Shown: positions 14,828-25,002 of the stretch, piece by piece
How positions within the stretch are numbered: position 1 is the first letter of the stretch
Layout of the letters: every line of letters begins with the position of its first letter
From: Microcoleus sp. FACHB-831
Lineage (GTDB): Bacteria; Cyanobacteriota; Cyanobacteriia; Cyanobacteriales; FACHB-T130
Assembly (NCBI RefSeq): GCF_014695585.1
Contig: NZ_JACJON010000041.1
Span: 1 to 64,000, forward strand
Length of the DNA stretch: 64,000 nt
Direction: 5' to 3'
Program-made: the position numbers and the translations under genes
Notes under the pieces: model-generated
What the model saw: the letters and a program-made list of their open reading frames with translations, nothing else
The model's database searches: none
Told to the model about the DNA's origin: nothing

Positions 14828-15313
14828 ATGAGTATCGTCACGAAAGCTATCGTGAATGCAGATGCCGAGGCTCGTTATCTTAGCCCAGGCGAACTAGACC
14901 GGATCAAGAGCTTCGTCACCTCTGGTGAAAAGCGTCTGCGTATCGCTCAAGTGCTGACCGACTCCCGCGAGCGCATCGTAAAGCAAGCTGGCGACCAATT
15001 GTTCCAAAAGCGCCCTGATGTGGTTTCTCCTGGTGGCAACGCCTATGGTGAAGAAATGACCGCAACCTGCCTGCGCGACCTCGACTACTACCTGCGTTTG
15101 ATCACCTACGGAGTAGTTTCCGGCGATGTCACCCCGATTGAAGAAATCGGTCTGGTAGGCGTCCGCGAAATGTACAAGTCTCTGGGTACCCCCATTGATG
15201 CCGTTGCCGAAGGCGTCCGCGCTCTGAAGAATGCTTCTTCTTCCCTGATGTCTGGTGAAGACGCATCGGAAGCTGGCTCTTACTTCGACTACGTGATTGG
15301 TGCTATGCAGTAG
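14828..15313 (+). CDS. apcA: Allophycocyanin alpha chain
   Basis: 161 residues, the canonical length. It binds one phycocyanobilin through the cysteine in [15 protein letters not shown]. With ApcB it forms the trimers of the phycobilisome core. GGAGG lies ten bases before the ATG. It is followed 65 bases later by apcB and then apcC, the standard operon. Confidence 0.99.
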   Translation: MSIVTKAIVNADAEARYLSPGELDRIKSFVTSGEKRLRIAQVLTDSRERIVKQAGDQLFQKRPDVVSPGGNAYGEEMTATCLRDLDYYLRLITYGVVSGDVTPIEEIGLVGVREMYKSLGTPIDAVAEGVRALKNASSSLMSGEDASEAGSYFDYVIGAMQ

Positions 15314-15378
15314 GGTGTTTCCCCTTCCCTGCTTAGGATTTGAACCAACAAAAACTACCGAGATAGGAAACAAGAAAA

Positions 15379-15864
15379 ATGCAAGACGCAATTACTGCTG
15401 TTATCAATTCCTCCGACGTTCAAGGTAAGTACCTGGACACCAGCGCACTCGAAAAGCTCAAGGGCTATTTCGCAACTGGTGAACTGCGCGTTCGTGCAGC
15501 TACCACCATCAGCGCCAACGCTTCCACCATCGTTAAGGAAGCTGTTGCTAAGTCCTTGCTGTACTCGGACATCACCCGTCCCGGTGGCAACATGTACACA
15601 ACCCGTCGCTATGCTGCTTGCATCCGCGACTTGGACTACTACCTCCGCTATTCCACCTATGCTATGTTGGCTGGCGACCCCTCCATCCTGGATGAGCGCG
15701 TGCTGAATGGCTTGAAAGAAACCTACAACTCCCTGGGTGTACCCATCGCCGCAACTGTGCAAGCTATCCAAGCAATGAAGGAAGTTACTGCTAGCTTGGT
15801 TGGTGCAGATGCTGGTAAGGAAATGGGCGTTTATTTCGACTACATCAGCTCTGGCTTGAGCTAA
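15379..15864 (+). CDS. apcB: Allophycocyanin beta chain
   Basis: 161 residues. The bilin cysteine is in [17 protein letters not shown], and the Asn of GGNMYTT just before it is the residue methylated in beta-phycobiliproteins. It partners ApcA in the core. An intergenic region of 284 bases separates it from apcC; such gaps often carry an mRNA processing or attenuation point that makes apcAB more abundant than apcC. Confidence 0.99.
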   Translation: MQDAITAVINSSDVQGKYLDTSALEKLKGYFATGELRVRAATTISANASTIVKEAVAKSLLYSDITRPGGNMYTTRRYAACIRDLDYYLRYSTYAMLAGDPSILDERVLNGLKETYNSLGVPIAATVQAIQAMKEVTASLVGADAGKEMGVYFDYISSGLS

Positions 15865-16148
15865 TAGTCTAGCTAGGCGCGATGTTTGCGTGAGTTAAGG
15901 TCCGGGAAGTCGATGGTGAGTGCTAGCTTGTTAGAAGCTTGTCCTGCTCAGTGGGGTTGCAGATGAGTTTGAGCGATCTAGTATTTACTTTTGACTCCCG
16001 GGCTTTGAAGTGTTAGAGCGGTTGGAGAGCGTAGATTGCAGGGGCAACACGCGATCGCTCTTGCAGAATTTAAGAAGAGCCAAGGTTGGCGTATTCTAAA
16101 GATTGATTGACATTAAAAGTTTCCTCACCAAATCAGGAGAATTAACCC

Positions 16149-16352
16149 ATGCGGATGTTCAAGGTAACAGCCTGCGTTCCCAGCCAAACTCGCATCCGGA
16201 CGCAGCGTGAATTGCAAAACACCTATTTTACTAAGCTGGTTCCTTATGACAACTGGTTTCGCGAGCAACAGCGGATTATGAAAATGGGTGGCAAAATCGT
16301 TAAGGTTGAGCTGGCTACTGGCAAACCAGGTGCGAATACAGGACTGCTGTAA
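16149..16352 (+). CDS. apcC: Phycobilisome core small linker ApcC (LC)
   Basis: 67 residues (MRMFKVTACVPSQTRIRTQR...), the normal size of the 7.8-kDa linker that caps allophycocyanin trimers at the ends of core cylinders. AGGAG lies ten bases before the ATG. It is the last gene of apcABC and has a terminator. Confidence 0.98.
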   Translation: MRMFKVTACVPSQTRIRTQRELQNTYFTKLVPYDNWFREQQRIMKMGGKIVKVELATGKPGANTGLL

Positions 16353-16383
16353 CTTCCTGTTTAGACGGTAAGCTTTGAGGAGA

Positions 16384-16406
16384 GAGGTCATAAAGGCCTC
16401 TTTTTT
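16384..16406 (+). terminator. Terminator of apcABC
   Basis: GAGGTC (16384-16389) pairs with GGCCTC (16395-16400), one G-U, across a 5-nt loop, followed by six T. Confidence 0.85.
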
Positions 16407-16506
16407 GTTTATGGTAAATGGGGAAAGTAAAATTTTACTTTTGCCTTTTGACTTCTAGCCCCACTCACCAGCCTCTAGTTACCCATCGCCGTTACCTCTA
16501 GCCCCT

Positions 16507-17709
16507 GTGAACCTACGCCAACTAATTCCGTTTTTTGACCCTTCAGTAAAGGAATGGTCTTTAGAAGCCCGAATGTTACGGTGGCTAACATTCTTGTGGC
16601 TATTTATTGGATTAGTGGTTCTGTTCTCCGCTTCCTATCCCACTGGGGATGCTGAGTTTGGGGATGGACTTTACTACTTCAAACGACAACTTATCTCTGT
16701 AGCACTAGCTCTAGTGTTATTTAACGTTGTAGTTAATTCCCCCTTGCGTTACGTGCTGGGAATAGCTGATTGGTTGGTATTCCTGCTGTTGGCGCTACTT
16801 TTCGTCACCTTACTTCCGGGAGTAGGAACTACTACCAATGGTGCCACCCGCTGGATAGCCTTGGGGCCATTTCCAGTCCAACCCTCTGAGTTAATAAAGC
16901 CCTTCCTAGTGCTACAAAGCGCTCGCATATTTGGGCAATGGGAGCGGCTAACCTGGAAAGTCCGCTTAACTTGGTTAGGAATTTTTGCCTGCGTGCTTTT
17001 AGGAATTCTGCTACAGCCCAACTTGAGTACAACAGCGCTGTGCGGGATGACGCTGTGGCTGATTGCTCTAGCGGCTGGCTTGCCTTATTCCTACTTGGGA
17101 GGGACAGCCTTAGGCGGTTTGCTCATAGCCACTCTCAGTATCAGCATCAAAGACTATCAGCGGCGGCGCGTGATGTCCTTTCTCAATCCTTGGGCTGACC
17201 CCATGCAAGATGGATACCAGCTAATTCAAAGTTTACTAGCTGTAGGCTCTGGCGGAACTTGGGGGTCTGGGTTTGGGCTATCGCAACAAAAGCTCTTTTA
17301 TTTGCCGATTCAGTACACCGATTTTATCTTTGCCGTCTTTGCCGAAGAGTTTGGATTGGCTGGCAGTCTGCTGCTGTTGTTACTAATAATGGCTTATGGA
17401 AGCTTAGCGCTGCTGATTGCCATAAAAGCCCGCAATGACGTTCACAGGCTGGTGGCTATTGGCGCAATGATTTTGATGGTTGGGCAGTCACTAATAAATA
17501 TTGGCGTTGCTACGGGCGTCTTACCCACAACTGGGCTACCTTTGCCATTGTTCAGCTATGGGGGTAATTCCATGATCGCGAGTTTAATGGCAGCGGGGTT
17601 GCTAATTCGCGTGGCGAGAGAGAGCAATGAAGCCGAAGTGGTGTCGATGCAAGGGCGCAGGGGTGAAAATGGCCGCCGGCGGCGCGTTGTGCAGAAGCCG
17701 CAGGGATAA
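16507..17709 (+). CDS. ftsW: SEDS-family peptidoglycan glycosyltransferase, FtsW type
   Basis: 400 residues with about ten membrane helices. The SEDS motif QQKLFYLPIQYTDFIFAVFA contains the conserved aspartate, and GVLPTTGLPLPLFSYGGNSM is the C-terminal signature. FtsW polymerises lipid II at the division site with a class B penicillin-binding protein. A RodA assignment is possible, since the two are hard to part by eye, but the sequence reads as FtsW. The start is GTG at 16507, 100 bases after the apc terminator. Confidence 0.88.
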   Translation: MNLRQLIPFFDPSVKEWSLEARMLRWLTFLWLFIGLVVLFSASYPTGDAEFGDGLYYFKRQLISVALALVLFNVVVNSPLRYVLGIADWLVFLLLALLFVTLLPGVGTTTNGATRWIALGPFPVQPSELIKPFLVLQSARIFGQWERLTWKVRLTWLGIFACVLLGILLQPNLSTTALCGMTLWLIALAAGLPYSYLGGTALGGLLIATLSISIKDYQRRRVMSFLNPWADPMQDGYQLIQSLLAVGSGGTWGSGFGLSQQKLFYLPIQYTDFIFAVFAEEFGLAGSLLLLLLIMAYGSLALLIAIKARNDVHRLVAIGAMILMVGQSLINIGVATGVLPTTGLPLPLFSYGGNSMIASLMAAGLLIRVARESNEAEVVSMQGRRGENGRRRRVVQKPQG

Positions 17710-17795
17710 ATCTATTTTGGATTTTATAGATGGGTAAGAGACGCGATAAATCGGTGTCTCTACAAGAATATGTTCAAGTTAACCTTGATAGGTTA

Positions 17796-20243
17796 CTACT
17801 TAGCTTCACCAATGAGGGTAAAAGCTGCCCAGTCTTTGGGTGCGGGATGCTGTTTCATGGTGGTAAGCATTGCCTGACGAAGTGCTTTGGCTTTGTCGTC
17901 GTTGCGCCTGAAGTTGCGATAAAATTCTGTCATTAATGAGGCTGTGGGTGCGTCGGTTACTGTCCATAGGGAGAGTATGGCAGAGGGAACGCCAGCCGAA
18001 ATTAGAGAGGTAGATAGTCCGATAACGCCATCGCCACCGATCTTGCCCTTCCCAACTTCACCAGCACTAATTACAACTAATTTAGCTCTCAGTTTTAAGT
18101 TTAAGATTTCGTTAGCGGTGAGCAAGCCGTTATCGGATCTTGCGGGGGAAAGAGCGATCGCTCCCGGTACTCCGTCTCTAATTTCTTTCAATATCCCCTG
18201 CGTTGCTAAATGAATTATCTTTGCTTTAGGCAATTGCTCCAACATTGCAACTTTGGTAGCGGCGTTACCCGTTAGGGGTTTTGTATTCCAAAGACGAGAA
18301 ACTTCTAGAATTTCCTGTTCTGCTGTCGATATTGGCGCTAACTGCGTCGGCGGTTCCCCCATTTTAGAAGGAATGTTGGGAATAATAGGATTGCCCATCA
18401 CCAACACTTTATCCCCTTTAGATTTTTCCCGCTGCTTGCGCGACAGTTCCAAAACTTGGATTCCAGGCGCAGTTAAAATTGTGTGCTTTTCAATTAAATA
18501 CTTGCCGCTTTCATCTTGCAAAGCTGCGAAGGGAACTAAAAATAACGCTCCTTGCGGAATAAAAATAACTCTCGCTTCTGGTTCTTTTGGCAAAAATTCC
18601 GCAATTGGATCGATTAGCAATTTGTGGAGTTGTCGCAGTTTTGTTTCGGGAGTTGCTACAGCAGTTGACTTGGCAACTATACCGCGATCGCCTGCTGCAC
18701 CAAGAGCTTCTCTACTACTAGCAACAAGTTCTTCTATTGTAGAAAGAGGAGCAATACCATCTTTCGATTGCAGATCGATCCGGCGTACCACAACTTTGCC
18801 TGTAGGTTGAATTGCCCAAACGAACAATTCTGAATCCTTTTGATTACTGTCTTTAATAATTGAATATTCAATAATCGTGGCTTTTTGTTGGGCAGCAATT
18901 TTTTGAATTTGCGCCAGTTTTGGTGCTTCGAGGGGAAGTTGCACAATTGATGGAGCTACGGTCTTTGTGAATAAATCTTTAAAATGTTTAGTACGCTGTT
19001 GTTCGGCAATTTCCAGGGCGTCCTCCGGCTGATTTTGAGTTATTAGGACTTGTTGCAGCAGACCATAGGTATTACTTTGCTCTTTAATAATTAATGCCTT
19101 ATCGTTACTATCTGCTGGTTTTGATTCCCAAACATTAATTCCATCTAGTAATATTTTTTTGGCTTCTGGGTAATTTTGATTGCTGATATGAGTAAGAGCA
19201 ATATTGTTTAGAGCCGTGCCAAGGGAAAGGCGATCGCTTGATTTTATCGCCAGGTCTGCCTGCTGCTGATATAACTCAACCGCCTTTTCAGGTTGGCCTA
19301 GCGATTTGTATGCTGCTACCAAAGCTTTTAGACTATTCGCTTCTCCCGCAGCGTCCCCAATTTCCCGCGAAACTACCAATTGCTGCTGATAAAAGTCAAT
19401 TGCTTGCTGATATTGTCGCAAAAAATTATAAGCTTCTGCGACACGTTTGAGAGAATTAGCAATACCTGCCTTGTCGCCTAAATCTCGCGCAATTTGCAGT
19501 TGCTGCTGATAAAACTGAATCGCTGCTTCGTATTTTCCCGCAGCAACAGCAGCTTTCCCCAGATGATTTAAAATATTAGCTTCGTTTGCTTTATCGCCCA
19601 ATTTACTAGCTCTTGCAAGCTGCTGTTGATAAAGCTCAAGTGCTTGTATATATTGTTTTTCGCGCTCGGAAACAATGCCCGTATTGCCCAAAAAAGCAGT
19701 TTCTCCTATAGGATTGCCGAGTCTTTGTTTAGCAATATGCGCTTGCTGTTGCAACTTCCTCGCTCGATCGTAGTCTGCCAAATAGAAGTAAGAATTGCTC
19801 AAATTGATTAGACTTTGAGCTTCACCAGCGCGATCGCCCAAGTTTCGGACAATTTCAAGCTGCTGTTGATAAAATTCAGTTGCTTGCTGATATCGCCCTA
19901 AAGAAAAGTAAGTATTGCCGATAATTCCTAAAGCATCGGCTATTCCTCTATCATCTTTGATATCTTGATAAAGTGTCAAAGCTACCTGCGTTGATTTTAA
20001 TGCTGCTCGAAATTCACCATTTTTGTGCTGGTTTATTCCTTGGCGCAGAAGGGTATCGGCTTGGGCTTTAGCTTCAATTGGCATTTGCGCCAATAACTTG
20101 GGTGATGGGGGTTGTTTGATTTGCGGTTGGTAAATTTGCCCTTCTTCGCTACTACTTTGCTCCTGACTTCTGGCTTGAGAGTTTGTGACGGAACAGGTTA
20201 GTAGAGTAATAAGTGAGATAAGGATAATTTGTTGGGATTTCAT
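17796..20243 (-). CDS. Secreted TPR-CHAT protein with a degenerate catalytic dyad
   Basis: 815 residues: a signal peptide (ISLITLLTCSVTNSQA), six or seven TPR repeats (about 60-370) with the recurrent YQQQLxxAxxLGDKA, then a CHAT (caspase-like) domain (about 540-815). Active CHAT proteases have a His in a T-H-G motif and a Cys in an S-A-C motif. Here these are Gln682 (HLATQG) and Gly728 (VVISAG), so protease activity is very unlikely. The rest of the fold is well kept (GDGVIGLSTSLISAGVPSAI, SLWTVTDAPTASLM). It probably acts as a scaffold or decoy; the function is unknown. A remnant of a second CHAT gene lies just upstream. Confidence 0.92.
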   Translation of the reverse strand: MKSQQIILISLITLLTCSVTNSQARSQEQSSSEEGQIYQPQIKQPPSPKLLAQMPIEAKAQADTLLRQGINQHKNGEFRAALKSTQVALTLYQDIKDDRGIADALGIIGNTYFSLGRYQQATEFYQQQLEIVRNLGDRAGEAQSLINLSNSYFYLADYDRARKLQQQAHIAKQRLGNPIGETAFLGNTGIVSEREKQYIQALELYQQQLARASKLGDKANEANILNHLGKAAVAAGKYEAAIQFYQQQLQIARDLGDKAGIANSLKRVAEAYNFLRQYQQAIDFYQQQLVVSREIGDAAGEANSLKALVAAYKSLGQPEKAVELYQQQADLAIKSSDRLSLGTALNNIALTHISNQNYPEAKKILLDGINVWESKPADSNDKALIIKEQSNTYGLLQQVLITQNQPEDALEIAEQQRTKHFKDLFTKTVAPSIVQLPLEAPKLAQIQKIAAQQKATIIEYSIIKDSNQKDSELFVWAIQPTGKVVVRRIDLQSKDGIAPLSTIEELVASSREALGAAGDRGIVAKSTAVATPETKLRQLHKLLIDPIAEFLPKEPEARVIFIPQGALFLVPFAALQDESGKYLIEKHTILTAPGIQVLELSRKQREKSKGDKVLVMGNPIIPNIPSKMGEPPTQLAPISTAEQEILEVSRLWNTKPLTGNAATKVAMLEQLPKAKIIHLATQGILKEIRDGVPGAIALSPARSDNGLLTANEILNLKLRAKLVVISAGEVGKGKIGGDGVIGLSTSLISAGVPSAILSLWTVTDAPTASLMTEFYRNFRRNDDKAKALRQAMLTTMKQHPAPKDWAAFTLIGEAK

Positions 20244-20650
20244 GGCACTACTCCAAACTCAAAATTAATAAATTTATTATTTAAGACGCCATGCATCGCG
20301 TCTTAAATACTCACAACTTTAATCTGCTTTGCTTTCGTAGTGTAAATGCTTCCCAGTAGGAGGGGTTGGGATGTTATTTCAAAGTGGTTGGGATGAGAAG
20401 CGATCGCGATAGTCCGATGGCACCATTACCAGTGATTCTACCGCGCCCAGCGTTGCCAACACGGTTAATTACTGTACTGTTTTAGCCGGGGTTAAAGGCC
20501 GCGTCAATAAGTATTTGCTAGTTGACGGCGCTACCCTTGAAGGCGGGTAGTTTATAGCTGTGCGGACGCTTTGCGTATCGTCGATCTGTTCTCCAAGCCT
20601 GTGTGAGCTACAATTCAAGCAGAATAAGCATTCCACAAGCCAGCGCCCAG
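20244..20650. other. Gene-free stretch between the TPR-CHAT gene and ccdA
   Basis: It holds the CHAT remnant listed separately and, at its right end, the ccdA upstream region. No other gene is recognised. Confidence 0.5.
20374..20470 (-). pseudogene. Remnant of a CHAT-domain gene
   Basis: On the minus strand a short frame reads GRGRITGNGAIGLSRSLL before a stop at 20374. This matches the block GRGxITGDGVIGLSRSL that follows the catalytic cysteine in CHAT proteins. Nothing recognisable flanks it. It is closer to the usual CHAT sequence than the same part of the neighbouring TPR-CHAT gene, so it looks like the relic of a separate paralogue. Confidence 0.6.
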
Positions 20651-21379
20651 ATGATTGAAACATTGCAAACACAGCTTTACGAATTACAACAATTTGCCGA
20701 TAGCCTCGTTTCCACCCAGCTAACGCATCTCAGTTGGGTCAGCATCGGCGTGATTTTTGCTGCTGGGTTGCTAACCAGCCTCACACCCTGCATGCTTTCT
20801 ATGTTGCCCATCACCATTGGCTACATCGGCGGATATGAAACTCAAAGTCGTCTAAGCGCAGCAGTGCAGTCAACTTGGTTTTCATTAGGGTTAGCAACCA
20901 CGCTAGCAGCTTTAGGAATACTTGCAGCTTTACTCGGTAAAGTTTACGGCCAAGTTGGAGTTGGTTTGCCAATTATTGTCAGCATTGTGGCTATCTTGAT
21001 GGGTCTTAATTTACTTGACGCACTGCCCATACAGTTGCCTTCTTGGGGTGGTTTGGATTGGATTTCTAAAGACTTGCCAAAAGGAGTGCGATCTTATTTG
21101 ATTGGCTTAACTTTTGGGGTAGTTGCTTCTCCTTGCAGCACTCCTGTTTTGGCAACGTTGCTTTTTTGGGTTGCTCAGACAAAAGACTTGATTTTAGGGG
21201 CAGCTTTACTTCTATCCTACACAGCCGGATACGTGGCGCCCTTAATTTTAGCTGGTACGTTTACAGCCTCAATTAAGAAGTTGCTGGAGTTGCGCCAGTG
21301 GTCTGGATGGATTAATCCTGTTAGCGGGGTGTTATTAGTAGGATTTGGTTTATTCTCGCTGCTATCTCGGTTTGCCTAA
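20651..21379 (+). CDS. ccdA: Cytochrome c biogenesis protein CcdA (DsbD-type thiol transporter)
   Basis: 242 residues from the ATG at 20651, with six membrane helices. The two redox cysteines are Cys47 in SLTPCMLSM and Cys162 in ASPCSTPV. CcdA passes reducing power across the thylakoid membrane to keep apocytochrome haem-binding cysteines reduced for c-type cytochromes f and c6. A GTG 16 codons upstream would only add a non-conserved extension. The ccs1 partner often found next to it is not in this window. Confidence 0.92.
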   Translation: MIETLQTQLYELQQFADSLVSTQLTHLSWVSIGVIFAAGLLTSLTPCMLSMLPITIGYIGGYETQSRLSAAVQSTWFSLGLATTLAALGILAALLGKVYGQVGVGLPIIVSIVAILMGLNLLDALPIQLPSWGGLDWISKDLPKGVRSYLIGLTFGVVASPCSTPVLATLLFWVAQTKDLILGAALLLSYTAGYVAPLILAGTFTASIKKLLELRQWSGWINPVSGVLLVGFGLFSLLSRFA

Positions 21380-21737
21380 TTTGAACTAATTATCGAGTGC
21401 AGGGCTATTTTATTTTAAATAGCCTGTTGATGCGTTTAAAGCAAAAGCGAGACTTACTTAATCTGAAAGGTTTCATTATCAAAGGCTTATGCTTGATATT
21501 TGGTTTAATTCTAGAACAAGCTTTTTTAAAACTAGCAACCTGGGTTAACGATAGCAAGTCGCGCGATCGCTATATGCAGGGATAGAAATATCTGCCGTAT
21601 TGGTGTTTTTTGTGAATATTACCCGCCTTGCATGAGAAAGCACTGCATAAAATCCCTATTAAAGATGGAAATACCTATAAAATCAATAAAGTTAGCCTTT
21701 ATACCCAAGCACCAAATCCCCAATAGTTATAGATCCT
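21380..21737. other. Gene-free stretch between ccdA and ndhB
   Basis: 358 bases. A 62-codon frame at 21397-21585 has no recognisable motif and is not called. It should carry the ndhB promoter. Confidence 0.45.
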
Positions 21738-23333
21738 ATGAGCTTTGCTGAACTTGCAGCCCAGTTGAATGCTGGGACAATTTGGCCAGAGGGAATTGTA
21801 ATTATTACCCTCCTGGTAGTTCTAGTCGGTGACTTGATTGTAGGGCGGTCGTCGGCCCGTTGGCTTCCCTATGTTGCGATCGCGGGTCTTCTTGCCTCCG
21901 TCGTCGCCCTGTACTATCAATGGGATAGCGCTAACACCATCTCATTTTTGGGTGGTTTCAACGGCGACCCCCTCAGTGTCGTGTTTCGCGGCATTGTTGC
22001 GCTCTCCGCCGCCGTCACCATCTTAATGTCCATCCGCTACGTCCAGCAGGCGGGCACATCTTTAGCGGAATTCATGGCCATATTACTCAGCGCAACAGTT
22101 GGGGGGATGTTCCTCTCTGGTGCGAATGAGTTGGTAATGATTTTTGTCTCGTTAGAAACTCTCAGTATTTCGTCGTATCTGATGACGGGATACATGAAGC
22201 GCGATGTCCGTTCCAACGAAGCGGCGCTGAAATATCTGTTGATTGGCGCTTCTAGTTCGGCAGTGTTTCTTTATGGCGTCTCCCTTTTGTACGGACTGTC
22301 AGGGGGAGAGACAATATTGAGCGAGATCGCAACTGGCCTCGCCGCCAACAGCAGCGCACAATCATTGGGTTTAGCGATCGCATTAGTATTTGCGATCGCT
22401 GGAATCGCCTTTAAAATCTCCGCCGTCCCCTTCCACCAGTGGACGCCCGATGTTTACGAAGGTTCTCCCACTCCAGTCGTAGCTTTCCTTTCAGTTGGTT
22501 CCAAAGCTGCTGGTTTCGCCCTCGCTATTCGACTAATGGTGACAGCCTTCCCACTCGTAACCGAACAGTGGCATTTTGTTTTCACCGCCCTCGCCATACT
22601 CAGCATGATTTTGGGTAACGTAGTCGCCTTGACTCAAACCACCATGAAACGCCTGCTAGCCTATTCTTCCATTGCACAGGCTGGCTTCGTGATGATCGGT
22701 TTGATTACTGGTACAGATGCAGGTTACTCCAGCATGGTGTTTTACCTGCTGATTTACCTGTTTATGAACCTCGGCGGCTTCACCTGCGTGATTCTCTTCT
22801 CCCTGCGGACGGGAACCGACCAGATTAGCGAGTACGCCGGACTATATCAAAAAGACCCGCTCCTAACCCTTGGCTTAAGTATTTGTTTGCTATCCTTGGG
22901 AGGCATTCCGCCCCTTGCGGGATTCTTCGGTAAGCTGTATCTCTTCTGGGCTGGTTGGAAAGCTGGGGCTTACGGGTTGGTGTTGCTAGGCTTGCTCACT
23001 ACCGTGATATCGATTTACTACTACATCCGCGTTGTCAAGATGATGGTAGTAAAAGAACCCCAGGAAATGTCCGAAGCTGTGAAGAATTATCCAGAAATTC
23101 GCTGGAATTTACCCGGAATGCGGCCATTGCAAGTTGGGCTGGTACTGTCAGTTATTGCCACATCTCTAGCAGGGATTTTGTCTAACCCCCTGTTTACCCT
23201 TGCTAACAGTTCCGTCACCCGTACACCGATGCTGCACGCAACGGCTACTAGCACTCAAATTTCAGGAGAGGTTTCTAGCCAAATCAATGCTATAAACGTT
23301 GAGCCAACCATTAATTTGGAACCTCAGATCTAA
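21738..23333 (+). CDS. ndhB: NAD(P)H-quinone oxidoreductase subunit 2
   Basis: 531 residues with about 14 membrane helices; the antiporter-like N subunit of the NDH-1 proton pump. The core shows the charged residues in [20 protein letters not shown] and the conserved [23 protein letters not shown]-1 serves cyclic electron flow, respiration and CO2 uptake. ndhO, another NDH-1 subunit, is 33 kb away in the same window. A PepSY gene follows on the same strand. Confidence 0.98.
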   Translation: MSFAELAAQLNAGTIWPEGIVIITLLVVLVGDLIVGRSSARWLPYVAIAGLLASVVALYYQWDSANTISFLGGFNGDPLSVVFRGIVALSAAVTILMSIRYVQQAGTSLAEFMAILLSATVGGMFLSGANELVMIFVSLETLSISSYLMTGYMKRDVRSNEAALKYLLIGASSSAVFLYGVSLLYGLSGGETILSEIATGLAANSSAQSLGLAIALVFAIAGIAFKISAVPFHQWTPDVYEGSPTPVVAFLSVGSKAAGFALAIRLMVTAFPLVTEQWHFVFTALAILSMILGNVVALTQTTMKRLLAYSSIAQAGFVMIGLITGTDAGYSSMVFYLLIYLFMNLGGFTCVILFSLRTGTDQISEYAGLYQKDPLLTLGLSICLLSLGGIPPLAGFFGKLYLFWAGWKAGAYGLVLLGLLTTVISIYYYIRVVKMMVVKEPQEMSEAVKNYPEIRWNLPGMRPLQVGLVLSVIATSLAGILSNPLFTLANSSVTRTPMLHATATSTQISGEVSSQINAINVEPTINLEPQI

Positions 23334-23416
23334 TAAACACAAGTTCGGTAATAGGTGAGAGGTAAGAGGTGTTACCAATTCCCGATTACCGATTACCCAT
23401 TACCGTCTTTTTAGAT

Positions 23417-23707
23417 ATGCCTGAACCAAAATTTCGCAAACTTCACCGCAAACTTGCTCCCATTGTCTTCGTACCCCTAGCCTTAACTGCAATTACCGGG
23501 ATCATCTATTCAATTGCAGATGAATGGTTGCATGTTGAAGGTGAAAAAACTAACTTATTGCTGGCTATTCATACAGGAGCGCTTCCGGGACTAGAGAAAG
23601 TTTACGCACTCTTAAATGGGTTGGGACTTATTGCGTTGATCGTAACTGGCCTGAGCATGACGAGTCTTTTCAGACGCCGACCCAAACGCGAAGCTGAAGG
23701 TGATTAG
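23417..23707 (+). CDS. Small PepSY-associated membrane protein
   Basis: 96 residues from the ATG at 23417 (MPEPKFRKLHRKLAPIVFVP). Two membrane helices flank a short lumenal or periplasmic loop. FRKLHRKLAPIVFVPLALT and TGIIYSIADEWL resemble the N-terminal part of PepSY-associated transmembrane proteins, some of which take part in iron reduction. The longer open frame to 23369 begins in repeat sequence and is discarded. It may be co-transcribed with ndhB. Confidence 0.75.
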   Translation: MPEPKFRKLHRKLAPIVFVPLALTAITGIIYSIADEWLHVEGEKTNLLLAIHTGALPGLEKVYALLNGLGLIALIVTGLSMTSLFRRRPKREAEGD

Positions 23708-23744
23708 TTCTCAGCCTAAACTAGAAATTTTGCACGCTCAATAA

Positions 23745-23784
23745 GCGCCTGTTTGCTCAAATAAATAGCTTACAGGCGTTTTTT
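23745..23784 (+). terminator. Terminator after the PepSY gene
   Basis: CGCCTGT (23746-23752) pairs with ACAGGCG (23772-23778), followed by six T. Confidence 0.85.
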
Positions 23785-23975
23785 GTATATACTTGTATGC
23801 GTGTAAAATAAATAGCTAAATAAATGTTCAAATTAATCTAATTCAGAGTGTAGTTTCAACCACTAGGAGCGATCGCTATTACTATCAAAGCTTATTGTAG
23901 AGGCGGGCGATCGCGAACTTGATCGGCATTACCCGCCTGAACTAACTAACCTAGCCGCAGGGAAACTACTACAAA

Positions 23976-24608
23976 TTACGCAACTTTGTTGGTGCGCTTG
24001 AGCCGGAAAACAGTACCGAAAGCACCCACCACCAACAGGCTCATTGTAGATGCAGGTTCCGGGACGGGTTGCGTACCTGGTTCTGAGGGAGTGACGACTA
24101 CCTTGGAGTCAGGAGCGCAATACCCACCAGTCGAGGCCTGTATGTGCGAATCTTTTTGCCAAACCAAACCACCGCACCCTTTGTAAACATCGTTTAGCAA
24201 GTCGCTCTTGTTTTCAAATGAAAGGGATCCGTCAGGCGCAGAATTTTGCCAGTCGTACATGGAAAAAGCTCCGGCGTCTATACTCTTTATAAACTTAGAA
24301 GCTGTATCAAATTCAAAATCAAACAAAGATGATAAAGTTGAATTCTCTTGTTTGATTTTCCCATCTTGTATAAAGGAAATATTAAAAGAATCCAGTTGAT
24401 TTTTGCCGATGGTTCCTGAGTAAAGTGTGTGATCGTAACTAAAAGAACCTAAAACCGTATACTCACTACTTCCATTAAAGCTAAAATTAAAACTGGCAGA
24501 TTGAGCCGGATTAGACCAACCCAGGACAGTAGCAGTAGCAACAGTGGCGGCAACAGGAAACGCGCTACTAGCAGTTAAGGCTAATTTTTTTATAATATTA
24601 GATGTCAT
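23976..24608 (-). CDS. PEP-CTERM secreted protein
   Basis: 210 residues. A signal peptide at 1-38 is followed by a Ser/Phe-rich body without a recognised domain. The end is a PEP-CTERM sorting signal: VPEPASTMSLLVVGAFG, a membrane helix, then a basic tail (RLKRTNKVA). Exosortase is expected to cut such proteins for release into the outer layers or matrix. Two cysteines (in KGCGGLVW and GGYCAPD) may form a disulfide. No exosortase gene is in the window. Confidence 0.88.
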   Translation of the reverse strand: MTSNIIKKLALTASSAFPVAATVATATVLGWSNPAQSASFNFSFNGSSEYTVLGSFSYDHTLYSGTIGKNQLDSFNISFIQDGKIKQENSTLSSLFDFEFDTASKFIKSIDAGAFSMYDWQNSAPDGSLSFENKSDLLNDVYKGCGGLVWQKDSHIQASTGGYCAPDSKVVVTPSEPGTQPVPEPASTMSLLVVGAFGTVFRLKRTNKVA

Positions 24609-25002
24609 TCAATCCTCCCCAGTCGATTTACGGTTGTTAGTACGTTTACTATTAAACTCTCACCAAGCACTGAACTACATCCTCCACTTGCATCACCCAG
24701 TAGGGTGATGTTAGTCAAACTGTAAGCGTGCATTTTGCATTGGCGGCGCGGCTTCTTGAAAAGAATTTCACATAAAATAACGGCTTGCTTCTTTTTGCTT
24801 CTTTTGATATAGGAGATTAGTGTTATAAAATTTTTAGCTACTAGGGGCGATCGCGCGGCGTAAGTGCTGCTAAATTAAACAAGTAGCGAATAGCAGGAGA
24901 ACGCCCCAGTGGGTTACGAAACTGACGAAACTTAAGCCGATCGAGACGGCAAACCGCGAACGAGATAACCAAAAATAAAAGTACACTGAAGAAGAATTAT
25001 AA
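24609..25002. other. Divergent intergenic region, PEP-CTERM gene and cobalamin gene
   Basis: 394 bases that must hold promoters for both flanking genes. I looked for a cobalamin riboswitch before the cobalamin gene and saw none. No gene is present. Confidence 0.5.

Noticed and set aside
21397-21585. 62-codon frame between ccdA and ndhB
   Set aside because: No motif, no ribosome-binding site and a composition of repeat-like AT-rich DNA.
24609-25002. Possible cobalamin riboswitch before the CbiG-CobJ gene
   Set aside because: The conserved B12-box was not found on the plus strand.
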